Assembly: GCA_947683625.1 (NCBI GenBank) | Contig: CANTUR010000055.1 | Location: forward strand, 2,418,501-2,482,500 | Source: Mallotus nudiflorus | Taxonomy: Eukaryota; Streptophyta; Magnoliopsida; Malpighiales; Euphorbiaceae | Reading direction: 5' to 3' | Length of the DNA stretch: 64,000 nucleotides | Shown here: piece by piece, positions 33,335 to 44,928 of the stretch | How the letters are laid out: each line of letters starts with the position of its first letter | Numbering within the stretch: the first letter of the stretch is position 1 | Notes under the pieces: generated by a model | The model's database searches: none | The model's input: the letters and a program-made list of their open reading frames with translations, nothing else | Told to the model about the DNA's origin: nothing | Translations under genes and position numbers: made by a program

Positions 33335-35396
33335 TGTAGTCAGCGACGTTTAGTACATGTCCAAGTGTTTGGCTACCACGGCACTGTGCGGGCTCATGGC
33401 CCATTAAGAAATATAATAAGGGCTTTTAGTCTAAGTCAGAGATAGAAGTTGCCACCCGAATGAGACCTGAAACACACTTTCATAATAACAGGATCCCACA
33501 GAGGGCCCTCGTAGCCGTCCTTAGAGATTGGGTTCGAAAACTGGGTATAGCCTTTTGAATGCCCACCCAACCTTACAATTGACCTCCTTTTATATTTTGT
33601 GTTTTATTACTCTTAATTATTTAATTGTTTCTTTATTTACATGGAAATTGCCATTTCCACCAAACAAATCTCCAATTTTATGGTTTAGTCCAAATTTGGA
33701 TTTAATTCCAATTACATGCAATTTAAGTTTGATTCACAACATTTATGATAAATTATAAACATTCATCAAATAAAAATAAAATGAAAACAATAAAATAAGT
33801 GCACATGCAAAGAAATGAGTGGAGGAGAAATGAATTATAATCCTTAATCATGCAAATAAATTAAAATACACACACAAAGAAAGGGAGGAGGAGAAAATAT
33901 TACAACCCTTTTAATCACCCAAAATTGCGAAAATAAAAAAATAAAGCTAAAGGAAATCTTCTAAAATTGGAATAATATTTTGGTGATAATAATTACCCTA
34001 ATTATTCCTAAAAAATAAATTGTCTAGCTTCTCATAAATAATAATATAAAAAAAACCTAAAAAAAAGGAAAACCATCAGGTTAATTCCACAAAAGTAAAA
34101 AAAGTCACAAATAAAAATAAAATAAATTAAGCATATAAAGGTTTAATTAATAAGTAAATATCAAGATAATGAAATAAGGTAAAAAAATGAAAACACAAAA
34201 ATATAGAAATATATAAAAACATAAATTGCACACAACATGTAAAATCAAAATTAAAATAAATCTAGAAATTTTAAAAAACTAACCTAAAACATTAATGCGT
34301 GCATACTTAAATTTAAGAGAAAATTAACTAATAAATTAGAGAACACATAAACAAATTCAAATAGCATATTCTCGAATTAAAAAAGAATCAACATCTAAAA
34401 ATTTAAATAAAATGCATTAAATAAATAACAGAATAAAGGCGTTGCCTTAGGCCTTTTAGGCGAACAGTGGTGATGCCTCTTCGATGAGGCATCGCTTGAA
34501 TTCTAATTTACAGAAATAAATTACCTAAATTTCTTTTCTTTTTTCGATTAAGTATGAAAATAGAATTCTTATAAACAAACTAATTACTCATGAACAAGTC
34601 TATAAAATCATATTTCAACATAAGAAATTCATTTAAATCATTTAGAATAAATTGTATAAACTGCAAAATCAACATAAGATTGAAAGTCTTACTGTTTTAT
34701 ATTGATTTGATTTTCAAAAAATCTAGCCCTCAAAGGTTGAATTATATATGCTATTGCACTATCAGAATGCAAAGGTAGCTTCCTTCCTCTTGAAATTGGA
34801 CCTGCAAGAACTTTCTTTCCCCAACGCCTCCTTTTTTCTTCTCTTTTGCTTTCTCAGTTTTTTTCTCCTTTCCTCAGCTTTGAGAGCAACTAGCTTGATC
34901 AACTCCTTTTGTTTCTTCCTCTAGCCAAAAAAAAAGGTCCTTTTCTGTTTCTTCCTCTACCCTTTTTAATTACTCAATTCTTCCATTTAATTCCATTAAG
35001 GAGCCTCCACCCCCCCCCCCCCCCCCCCTTCTCCTCTATTAGAATCATCCCCATTACTCTTGAAATGTACAAATTATAAACGTAGGAGTAATTTAGACAT
35101 TTCCACAATCAATAATGCCTCATTTAAAAAATAAAGTGGCGTTTCTATGAAGAGGCATCACCTCATTAGCTCATTGCCATAAAGGCGATGCCTCTTTAGT
35201 GAGTTGTTGTTTGATTGGCTCTAGGCTGAGACTAATGGGTTTCATGAGCTTTGGGCTTGGTTCACGATCCATTTTCAATAAAGTTCTGGGCTCCAAATCC
35301 ATTCTCAAGAGGATTATAGGCTAATCCTTGCATTTGGTGCTCATTTCATTTCATCATCAAGCTTTTCTCACTGGCATATCAAACCGGGTGTTAATA
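33335..35396 (-). repeat. 5' LTR of the Tat-like element
   Basis: It is the partner of 2889-5392 without the dispersed repeat insertion. It contains a run of 19 cytosines at 35010-35028 where the partner has a mixed 'ccacatcctcctcc' stretch. Confidence 0.75.
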
Positions 35397-36476
35397 ATAT
35401 ATTTATATGCCAATTAAATTCTATTAGTCAAGAAAATGAAAAGGCAACTAGGGAAGTATGGTTTAAAAGGAAATAGTTGATTTAAGTAGTAAAAGGTTTT
35501 AATTGTTTTAAATATATGAAGAAAAAAATTTAAAAAATTTGTTTCTTCATAGAATTTATGTAATTCAATATAAATAATTTTAACTTTTGTAGTTATCTGT
35601 TTATATTTTTTATCACTTGAATTTTTTATTTGGATTTTTAAATAATTTTTTGAATACCAAATTAGAAATTGCGTCAGTTATGATGTTAGTCTTTTTTTAA
35701 CTGATCTGGTCATGTGATTTAAGCAAATTAATATTATATATTAAAAAAATGTTTAGTAAATTGTACATTTAATAGCCAAATTTAATATACTAATTTATAA
35801 ATAATCTTGAATGCACTTTATATTTAACTCATTTTTTGAATAAAAATAATTAATATAAACAAATTATATTTTTTAAGCAATTAATATTTTAATCAGGATC
35901 CAAAATCTAATCGATATTAGATTTAACCAATGAACCAGCCAATCCAATTCTAAAAATACTGATACTGGTTTTCAATAAGACTCGAAGTTTCTGTCATGTC
36001 TATCTAAACAAAACAATACATGATCATAAGGACTATCTAAGATTGAAACCCTAAAAGACCAATAATTGAGATAAATTTGACAAATAATATTCAAATACAC
36101 TCTAATTTTAAAAGAAAAAAATTAACATCAAATTTAAAATAAAGTTGAGAGTTAAATTTAACCTTTAATATCTAAATAATGATATCAAATTTTAACATTT
36201 ACAAATAATATAATACAAATATATTATTGATTGATTAACCTGATTATTATAAATTATGCGATGGATTTAAGATGGTTAGTTGAATTAATAAGAAGATAAT
36301 TCTTCACCAAATTGAAATTCAATTTCTCTTAAAATATATTATAAAATTTTACTTTTTATGTGTATTAACCAATATAAAAAGTTAAAAATTGAATAGTTAA
36401 AATAATAAAAATTTCTTTTATCATATTAAAATGTTGCGAGTAGAATTTCTAACTATAGGTAGTGATGAAAATTTTC

Positions 36477-36513
<37 letters not shown>

Positions 36514-36670
36514 CAACATGAAAAGCATAATTTTATAATTGGCTAAGAAGATAATTAACGATTATGTGGTGCCTAACTCAACCAAATGATACTTTAAAAA
36601 AAAAAAAAAAACTGAACCCCAATGATTAAGGAATGTGAATATATTTCCCAATATATATAAATGAATAATT

Positions 36671-36985
36671 ATGTATTATATGTGTTATAGTGAGACAGTT
36701 TTCACGTTTGCGCCGCTTGTTGTTCTTCCCAAGAAGCCGTTGTGTTGCCTCATCATCTTCCTCTTTTCACTCATTTCCACTTCCCACTTCAACATTAGGT
36801 TGGACCATGCACATGGTGACGGTCCACCGCCACCGCATCACCACTCCTTAAAATCTAATTTTCTTTATCAAATTAACTTCATTCCACCGTTTATGTGCTG
36901 TAATATAATATTGACCCCAATGATAATCACTAAATATACTTTTGTTTGTTGTTACAAATTAATTGAATTGCGGTTGATTACTTAA
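36671..36985 (+). CDS. Possible small secreted His/Pro-containing protein
   Basis: The 104-codon ORF has a hydrophobic segment (residues 23-40, 'CCLIIFLFSLISTSHF') that could be a signal peptide, then 'DHAHGDGPPPPHHH' and a Lys/Ser turn. GC content is higher over the first half than around it, and 'caatatatataaatg' about 10-20 bp upstream could be a TATA box. The second half is AT-rich and may be intron or untranslated. I recognise no family. It might be a first exon, a diverged peptide gene or chance. Confidence 0.25.
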   Translation: MYYMCYSETVFTFAPLVVLPKKPLCCLIIFLFSLISTSHFNIRLDHAHGDGPPPPHHHSLKSNFLYQINFIPPFMCCNIILTPMIITKYTFVCCYKLIELRLIT

Positions 36986-37034
36986 ATGTTAATGGCTTCT
37001 TTTCATCATTATTCTCTACTCCTACTTTTTCTTT

Positions 37035-37039
<5 letters not shown>

Positions 37040-37103
<64 letters not shown>
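37040..37103. repeat. (TA)n microsatellite
   Basis: About 32 uninterrupted TA units are visible. Further TA runs occur near 41908-41943 and 43086-43138. Confidence 0.95.
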
Positions 37104-37104
<1 letters not shown>

Positions 37105-37942
37105 CCTATACTATAAGCAAATTAGTTAGAAATATAACTGACGAATACATTTTAAAAATAATTTTTTTTAATTTATACAAATTTTATTTAAACGTTTTCA
37201 ATAGTACTAAAAATATTAATAAATTTTATTTCTAACAAATTAATATTTACAAATTATCAATTTAAAAGTTGAAAAGATAAATTGGTAAAGGAATATTAAA
37301 TTTAAAGAACCATTAATGTTAATGTATTAATTACATTAATTTTATTTTAAAAATATCGCTTTGAATAGATTGACTCTTTTAAGAAGGTCCCAGATCAAAG
37401 CGTGTTTTTCTTTTTTAATGAAAGAAGATGAATTTCATTTATTGAAAATTAAAAATATATCTTAATAAAAAATAATTATTATAATAGGACAATTAAAAAG
37501 TACCAAAATAAAATTTTGTTCCAATTATGAAATTTTTTTATATTATTTATTTACGTTGATAGAGTTCTTTTGATATTTATTTTGACAATTCATATATTTC
37601 ATTCAATAACATTGATTAGCTATAAACTGACACTTTAGTTTTTAAGTGAGTTTAATTACAGAAATATTAATAAAAAATTTATAAAGGATAAACAATTAAA
37701 ACCTATGATGGATAATAACTTCATAAAGGACGATTTAAAAATCTAATAAAAAAGTAATGTAAAAAAGAAATATAATAAATAAAAACAGAAAAAAATAATA
37801 ATGAAATATTGTTGATTTAAAAGATGATCTTTAATGGTTAAAAATAAAAGTTTTTGATGTTGATAGAATATGTCGACTACAATATTAAAGTAATATCTTA
37901 TTTAAGTTGAGAGAAAAGAGTTAGCTATAATAATATCATAAT

Positions 37943-38405
37943 TAAGGGGGGTAAACAAGATGAGTTTAGCTAATATAAATTTAGTTTGTTTATAATCGAG
38001 CTGAGTTTATTATGTCATTAAGTGTCCATAAGCTATGCATGAGTTTAAATAAGTCTAAAAAATTTTAAAAAATATATAAATTATAAATTAAAATTATATA
38101 TTAAAAAATTAAAAATATATTACTTCCTAAATAAATTATAATATATTTAAAATTATAATTTTATTATAAAATATTTTTTTACAATAAGAATGTATATATT
38201 GTATATCTAAAATTAGATTATTAAATATTAAAATTATGAATTGACTAATGAACTTTTATTCGAACTTGTTCACGAGTCGAATTTTATATAGTTTTAGCTC
38301 CACTCATTTTTTAAATGAGTTTTAATGTACGAATTTGAACAATATTTATAGAGTCAAATACCAAACTATTTACGAGCAATTCGGCTCATTTATAGACCTA
38401 TGATC
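37943..38405 (-). repeat. Dispersed AT-rich non-autonomous repeat (copy 3, inverted)
   Basis: The reverse complement aligns by eye with 4020-4487 over the 'gaattgctcg', 'tcgtgaacaagttcgaat', 'caattcataattttaatattta' blocks and the AT-rich core, to the 'gctcgattataaac' end. It begins near 'ggggggtaaacaag' on the plus strand. There is no ORF. Confidence 0.55.
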
Positions 38406-38609
38406 ACCCATAACCTAATTTAAACTTAAGAGTTAAAAGAATGTGATATATATATATATATATATTCAAAACGTTTAATTTCTTCATATGGAGGAACAAA
38501 AAGCTTTGCTCGTCTAATTAGGCATGAAATGGTTTTTTTTTGTTTTAAGTTTTACTCTTAGTTATTTAGTCTATCAATAATTTTAAAAGCTTTTTAAAAT
38601 TGAAACTTT

Positions 38610-38963
38610 TTACGGGCACAATTTGATCAATTAAAAAGGCAAGGAGAAGAAAGAAAAATTCCTCTGAGTGACGAAGATATGTTTGAAAAGATTCTTGGTC
38701 CTAAAAAAATGCCTATGTTACGAGCCTATGGTCCAGAAAAAAGTAATACTGATTATTTTGGTGATAGACCAATAAAAAATTGAGGTGCATCTAGAAGAGA
38801 ACCAAATGATCGAGTGGAATAGGTATAAAGAGAAGCTAAACGAGCGGGTGAATGAATACAAAAACAAATGGATGAGAAATCAGGGGAAATGAAAAAGCAA
38901 ATGGAAGCTATGTTGAATTCAATGCTAATGAGACAAAGTCAACAATCTTCACCAAATAGTTAG
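38610..38963 (+). pseudogene. CACTA plant transposase-associated protein (Transposase_24-like), C-terminal relic
   Basis: One plus-strand frame reads 'DEDMFEKILGPKKMPMLRAYG', a short variable part, then a Lys/Glu/Met-rich end ('IQKQMDEKSGEMKKQMEAML') and 'QSQQSSPNS' before a final TAG at 38961. This is the usual end of the Ptta/En/Spm-type protein: a VLG-x-R-GYG-like motif followed by a coiled coil. Four internal stops (near 38780, 38819, 38825 and 38855) show decay. The N-terminal part is missing or unrecognisable. The family call is from remembered motifs. Confidence 0.55.
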
Positions 38964-39358
38964 GATACCGTGAATGGAAGTGTCTTTAAAATGGCCAATC
39001 AATATGGATTAGTATACAAGGAATTTTAGAACAATTGAATAGTTATTTAATCATTTCAATTTGGATTGTGATGTACATATTTTTATTATAATAAACGTTT
39101 TCAACTTATTATGTTTATTCATTATAATTTTTTTTAATGTAAATAGTTGAAAAGTTTTGAGATTGAAAAGCGGTTAATGATTGTACATTAAAGAGATTTA
39201 AATTTAAATCTCAAAATCTAGAGTTCTATATCAATTTCTTTTGATTAATTAAATATAATGTGTAATAATATTAAATTATTTGTTTCACATATTTACTAAT
39301 GTCTAAAAAGATAAAATTTTTTTAGCCATAAATGTGTTATCCATGTCAAATGTATTAC

Positions 39359-40955
39359 GATATATACTTTCAGTCTGATCGGTCCGTAATAAAAATTCGA
39401 TAATAAGAAAGTATGAGTTTGTAATGCAACGAAGACCTGAAACCTCTCTAAAATAGCTTATAAGTCCAAAACATCATATCCAAGTCTAAACACCAAATGT
39501 AAGCCTAAAAGCCCAAGTCCATCGCCTTTTAGCCACTAGGCCCCTATTTAATGAAGAGACGTCGCCTCTTCACCTCGAGCATTAATGCCATCCTGCACCA
39601 TTAAATGACATTAATGACAGTAGTTGAAGGCTCACCTGCTTTGGGTTTGGACATTTATGGATGTAAAAGAAAAGGAAAAAAACAGGAAAAAGAATCTCGA
39701 AAATGATGGAAAAGCATGGAGAGAGGGCAAGAGTGAGTTTATGGGAAATTGAGAAAAGAAAAGGTGGGAGATGCTTAAAAAGAAAAGGAGGAAAGAGAAA
39801 AAGAGGAGGGGGAACTTTTTTTTGGACAGAGAACATTTTTCTAGAGCTGAAAAAAAAAAAGAAAATAGAGAGAAAAAGAGGAAAGAAAGAAAAAAAAAAG
39901 AGAGAAAAAAGAGGAAGAAGGAAGGGACTTTTGGACTAAAGGATTTCATTTCTTGAGAAAGAGGAGGACTTCCTTACATTTCAAGCACCCAAGTCAACTA
40001 ACCAAACTCTAAGGGTTTAGTTAGGAGCATCAATTTCGTTCAAATCAGTGAGACTCCCTATTTTTAGGTTTCAAGTTCTTTATTTCATCAAAAGCTTTAC
40101 TTTTTTACCTTTTTGCTTGTTCCTTTAAGTTTTATTGTTTATTTAAGGTCATATGTGAAGTATGATTGCATGAAAGATTGAGTATTGATTGTTGATATCT
40201 ATATATTGGTGTTAGTCTTTGTTTATTTGCATTGATATTAAGTTTTCTTAGAATATAAGAAATTTAGCCTGTCTCTAACTCTATTGAAGAGGTGATGCCT
40301 CTTCATAGAGGCGTCGCCCCTTCATGTTGCGTCAATGTTAAATCGCCTCCTAGTCAGGAGGCGACGCCTCTTTGAAGAGGCGTCGCTGCTTCACCAGAAT
40401 CTTGTACCATTCTGTTTTGATTTTTAATATTTATTTAATATACTTTGCATGGTTTTTGTGCCTGCCTTGTTATACAAGTTGAGTTTATGCATGATTACGA
40501 TGTTATTTAATATTGTTATTGAATAATGATTATTGTGTTATTTATGGACTATTTTTTTATTTTATTTATATTTCCTATATTTGTTATTTGTTGATTATTT
40601 TTTGTAAGGTAATATTGTTGTTTCGTGGGATAGTATTAACTTGTATTTGTTGTAGGAATTATTTAGTAATTTTTAATTATTAAATAGTTATTCTATTAAT
40701 TAGTTCTTGAGAGATTTTAATTGTCTAATTAATTAGTTTACCCATACCCAATTTCTGAATCCGATATCTAATGATGGCTTTTAGGAACTTTTGTGAAATC
40801 TAGTTGCTATACAGTGTATTTTGACTTTTATCCGAGTGGTGAGTCCATCTCCATTTTCGACTCCAAACCCATTTTACATTCCCTAGTGGGCCTCAAAATC
40901 ACAGAATATCGTGGTCGCTGAACACTTAAACGCACACTTGATCTCACCGTCTACA
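39359..40955 (+). repeat. Solo LTR of a Tat-related element
   Basis: The segment aligns, in opposite orientation, with the Tat-like LTR at 2889-5392. Shared parts are the 'tgatcgg' start region, GAAGAGG/CCTCTTC blocks near both ends, a sense-strand purine-rich tract (about 39665-39940) and the end from 'atccgagtggtgagtccatctccattttcgactc' to CTACA (key words only). It is flanked by ATTAC (39354-39358 and 40956-40960). Its first bases are GA rather than TG, so the left edge is one point of doubt. It lies inside the CACTA relic. Confidence 0.6.
40361..40386. other. Perfect 26-bp palindrome in the Tat-family solo LTR
   Basis: The arms GCGACGCCTCTT and AAGAGGCGTCGC are exact reverse complements around a 2-nt centre. 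Overlapping on its left is a 7-bp stem CGCCTCC/GGAGGCG (40344-40363). Confidence 0.85.
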
Positions 40956-41492
40956 ATTACAATCAAGTTTGCTTCAAATTTCAAAATTTCATAGGTAAAA
41001 CAATTACAATTTTTGCCACAAAATAAATAATTGAGGCAAATAATTAGAATTATTTTTTTGCTACAAATGCATTATATGTGTAGCAGTAATAATATATTTA
41101 TAGCAATGACTAATAAAATATGCATCATTTGTTTTGTAGCAATTAAACTTATTTTTTAGTTACAATTAAAAAAATATATGTAGCTATATATATTTTATTT
41201 GCTACAAAACAATATTTTTGTAGCTAATTATTAAAATCTTTGCTAAAGAATTTCAATTTTTGTAGCAACTATATTCACTATCTTTTTGTAGTTTAGCTTC
41301 ACTATTATAACCCATGTAGCTATATATATAATAGCTACACAACATTTAAATTCTACAACAAACTTTTAGCCATGTCATTTTTTACTACGGCAACCTGCGG
41401 AACTCATTTTTGTGGCTAAAATATTTAGCTATAAAGTTTAATAGATTTAGCTATGAATTATTCCGAAGTAGTAGGTGATAATTGTTGTAGTG

Positions 41493-41896
41493 TTTATTAG
41501 CATAAATAAATACATAGTATTGTATAAAAAATATTTTTTTTAATTGGATATTTTTGGGATAGATTCTAAAATAATTTGTTAAATAAACATTCATTAAAAA
41601 TTCAAATATTTTAGTAGGGAATGGACTACTTAATTTTTAGTAGGAAATGATCTATATTACAATTTAAAATAGGATTTTTAAGAGGAGAATATGATTTTTT
41701 TTATGTATTTTTATAAAATAATATTGTGATATATATTGTTCTCCTAAAAATTCTATGATAGTTCATTCGCTACTAAAAGTTAATAATCCAACACATAAAT
41801 CTTCAAAAGCAAATAATGAATTATGGAAAGGGACTAAAAATTTGTTAAATTTTGAACTTAATAACTTTGGATTTCAATATTTAATGTATGTGTGTA

Positions 41897-41946
<50 letters not shown>

Positions 41947-42063
41947 CCAACACATAAGTTTTTAGAAGCGCATACTTAATTATGGAGAGGAACAAAACAC
42001 TTGTTAAATTTTAAACTTAATAGTTTTGGAGTTCAAAATTTAGAGTAATATATATAAACCTTT
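41493..42063. repeat. AT-rich DNA with a direct duplication of about 100 bp around a (TA)n run
   Basis: The block starting 'aatccaacacataa' and including 'ttgttaaattttgaacttaataactttgga' occurs at about 41786-41884 and again at about 41944-42045, separated by a GT/TA microsatellite. No gene is seen. Confidence 0.6.
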
Positions 42064-43084
42064 TGACTTGTTGCGATTTTAGCCCATTTTTAAAATCTTA
42101 GTAAAAATGTCTAAATTTGACAAATCAGTTATAATTATAGCCCAAAATGATTTTGGTAAAAATTGAGTGTGGAGGTACTGACATGGTATCCTGGATGGAA
42201 CTATTGATGTAGGTTCTACTACCACATCAACTAAATATTTGCATAAAAAAATTAAATATTTTCGGTTTATAGCAATTTTATCCCAAATTTATTATTTTCG
42301 CACAAATATCTTAATTTGTTAAATGCATTACATTTTGTTATTAAATAGTTAATATTTAGTAGCTAACAATAATGTTTCAATTATCACTTATTTTTGTAAT
42401 TGATAAAAATTTAAAAATTTACATTGTACATTTAGCATAAAAAATACATTAATTTAATTACTAAATTATTTTAAAATAAAATAATATTTACATAATTAAT
42501 AACTATATTAATACATATATTTAATTTCACTAATATTTACGGTAATTAATCATGGGAAATATTTTATTTTTTAAATAATTTATTAATACATTGTTATATT
42601 TTAGTATTAAATAAATAATACATATTTAACATTATAATACATATTTAAAATTATGTAAATATTTATTAGTTAGATTAAATATTATTTTATTTTGAAATAA
42701 TTTAGTAATTAAATTAATGTATTTTAGTGTTAAATATATAATAAATATTTTTAAATTTATACAATTATAAAAATAATCAATAATTTAAATATTTATAGTT
42801 TACTACTAAAATATTACATATTTAATAATAAAATATAATATTTTTAGAAAAAATTAAGATATTTATGCCAAAATTATAAATTTAGGACAAAATATAAATT
42901 GAAACATTTGGTCTTTTTATTCAAATATTTAGTTGATACGGTAGTAAACCTCACACCAATAGTGTCATCTAAGATGTCACATTAGTATATGCACACTCAA
43001 TTTTGACCAAAATCAACTTTGAGTTATAATATCAAATTTGAACATTTTTATCAAGATTTTAAAAATGGGCTAAAATGGCAACAA

Positions 43085-43088
<4 letters not shown>
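42064..43088. mobile_element. Foldback/MITE element with long terminal inverted repeats
   Basis: The left end (42064-42316) and the reverse complement of the right end (about 42857-43088) match over about 250 bp, including 'ttttagcccatttttaaaatctt', 'attgagtgtg' and 'tcaactaaatattt'. The centre is AT-rich without coding sequence. Long TIRs suggest a Mutator-like non-autonomous element; the flanks are (TA)n, so the target duplication cannot be read. Confidence 0.7.
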
Positions 43089-43139
<51 letters not shown>

Positions 43140-43140
<1 letters not shown>

Positions 43141-44665
43141 CACCAAAAAAATTGTAAAATATTAATTTTTAATTGTAAAATACTAATTGTAATATATTTT
43201 TTTTAATTTTTAATTTTTTAATAATTTTTTATAATTTTTTTGTTACTTTTTTATTAATTTTAAAGTAATTTTTAATTAAAGTTGATTGTATATATTTATT
43301 TAATTTATATATTTTAAACAATTTTAATTTTATATTCTAAATAGCAATTAATTTAATTTTGAAATTTATCATTATTTAAAATATAAACTAATTAAACTAA
43401 AAATTAGCTATAGTGTTCAATAATTTTTTTTTCAATAAAAACAACAAAAAAAATTCTGAAATATATCAAATAAATTATTATATTTATTATTAATACTGAT
43501 AAAAGTAAACATTCTATTTATGGCCTTAATTTTATTATTAATAATGAAAAAAACTGAAAAAATAATAAACAATAATAAAAATCAACAACTATAATTTTTT
43601 GTTATTTTTTTTGTTTTATTTTTTCAGTTGTTGTTTTTGTTGTTTCCATTTGTTTTTTCTTTTGTTAAAAACCAAAAATTTATAAAAAAAGCTAAAAATT
43701 ATTATTTTTACCATTAATACTAATAAAAGTAAAAAATTTATTTATGACCTTAATTTTATTATTATTAATGAAAAAACAATAAAATCAACAACTACAAAGT
43801 TTTGTTTGTTTTTGTTGTTTTGTTATTTCAGTTGTTGTTTGTTGATTTTTTTTTAATTTTTTTTAAAAACAAAAAAATGACATAAAAATTAACAAAAAAT
43901 TATTATTTTTATCATTAATACTAGTGAAAATAAAAGTTTTATTTATGGCCTTAATAAAAGAACAATAAAAAAAAGAACAACAAACAACATCCAACAAAAA
44001 ATAATAAATAACAACAAAAAACTTGTTAGACATGTTAATAAACAAATCAAATTAACAAAAAATTAAAATCCTTATTCTTTAAGAATATAAAAGGGAAAAT
44101 TTTGTTTATTGCTTGTTGTTATAACAGTTGAAGATTTTTATTACTTATTGTTACAATAGTTGAAGATTTTAGTTCATAATCATTCAGTTGAATAAAGAAA
44201 GAGTAAAAAAAGGATATACATTTTAATTGAAGTTGCTGGTTCTAAATTTTTTTTAAAAAACACAAACATTGCAATTAAATTTAATTGAGAAAGAGTGAGA
44301 GAGAGAAAAAAATGTTTGAATAAAAATAACGATGAAAAAAAAAGATAGTGAAAAAAATGTTTGAAGAAGAACAAAACATTGAGAAAAAAAATAGTATATT
44401 GGGAAAAAAAAGATGAAGACAGACATTGAAAAAAATGAAGATAGTAAAAAAAATGTTGAGAAAAAAAAAAGACAGTATGTAGAGAAAGATGAAGACCACT
44501 TAAAAGAAAGAAAAGTGGTTCATATTTGAAAAAAAAAAAAAGAACTTTAAAAAACTAACATTGAAAGATTTGCTAGTCAACGTCATTTTTTATAAAGTTT
44601 TTTTGTTTTGGTATATATATAAAAATATCTTTTTTTATATATCCTCTAAGTTCATATCGAGAAAA
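43140..44665. other. Very AT-rich DNA, no gene
   Basis: A degenerate block ('ttaatactgataaaagtaaacattctatttatggccttaatttt' type) occurs three times near 43480-43540, 43710-43760 and 43905-43960, with 'gttgttgttt' runs between. From about 44280 the strand is purine-rich. The Phe-rich ORFs on the other strand are low complexity. Confidence 0.5.
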
Positions 44666-44911
44666 TGAAAAGAAACTAGAATATTGAAAGGAAAAATCTA
44701 TTATTTTTATTCGCATTGCCAATTTATATATATACATTAGATTCTTAATTAAGAAAGGAAAACTATTTCTAAATAAGAAAGGAAAACTATTTCTAAAATA
44801 TATACAAGAAGGAAGGAAAACTATTACTAAAATTAGATTCCTAAATAAGAAAGGAAAACTATTCCTAAAATATATATAAGAAACCTTCTCAAACACATAC
44901 ATCTCCTAATA
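44666..44911 (-). repeat. 3' LTR of the Ale-like element
   Basis: The 246-bp LTR has one fewer internal repeat unit than its partner. On the sense strand it begins TATTAGGAG and ends TTTTCA; the usual TG start is TA in both LTRs. Confidence 0.88.
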
Positions 44912-44928
44912 CCCCCCTTCAAGTTGGA
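44912..44928 (-). other. Polypurine tract of the Ale-like element
   Basis: The sense strand reads 'ccaacttgaagggggg' directly before the 3' LTR. Confidence 0.75.

Larger units (their letters stand above)
2889..35396 (-). mobile_element. Tat/Ogre-like Ty3/Gypsy retrotransposon, gag-only, outermost level of the nest
   Basis: Two diverged direct repeats (2889-5392 and 33335-35396) begin with TG. The left one ends with CA and the right one with TA. They are flanked by the 5-bp duplication ATATA (2884-2888 and 35397-35401). On the minus strand a site resembling the 3' end of tRNA-Arg follows the 5' LTR, and a purine-rich tract precedes the 3' LTR. Without insertions the element is about 8.65 kb. 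Only a decayed gag (about 8098-8680) is visible, with no protease, reverse transcriptase or integrase, so it was probably non-autonomous or internally deleted. Placement in the Tat lineage rests on the Arg-type primer site, the gag sequence and the minisatellites before the 3' LTR. Confidence 0.72.
35402..37942. other. AT-rich DNA, mostly without recognisable features
   Basis: It holds a long A run (about 36484-36510), a second A run (about 36596-36610) and a (TA)n microsatellite at about 37040-37103. Apart from the candidate ORF at 36671-36985, no gene or mobile element is recognised. Confidence 0.5.
38610..41492 (+). mobile_element. CACTA (En/Spm) transposon, 3' remnant, split by a solo LTR
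   Basis: A decayed C-terminus of a CACTA-associated protein (38610-38963) is followed, beyond the solo LTR at 39359-40955, by about 500 bp of subterminal repeats (tgtagc/gctaca words). The 3' edge at 41492 reads, on the reverse strand, CACTACAACAATTATC, the expected CACTA terminal repeat. No matching 5' end was found, so the left boundary is unknown. Confidence 0.55.

Noticed and set aside
39582..39956. Overlapping ORFs on both strands (Phe-rich on minus, Lys/Glu-rich on plus)
   Set aside because: They arise from the purine-rich tract of a solo LTR and have no family motifs.
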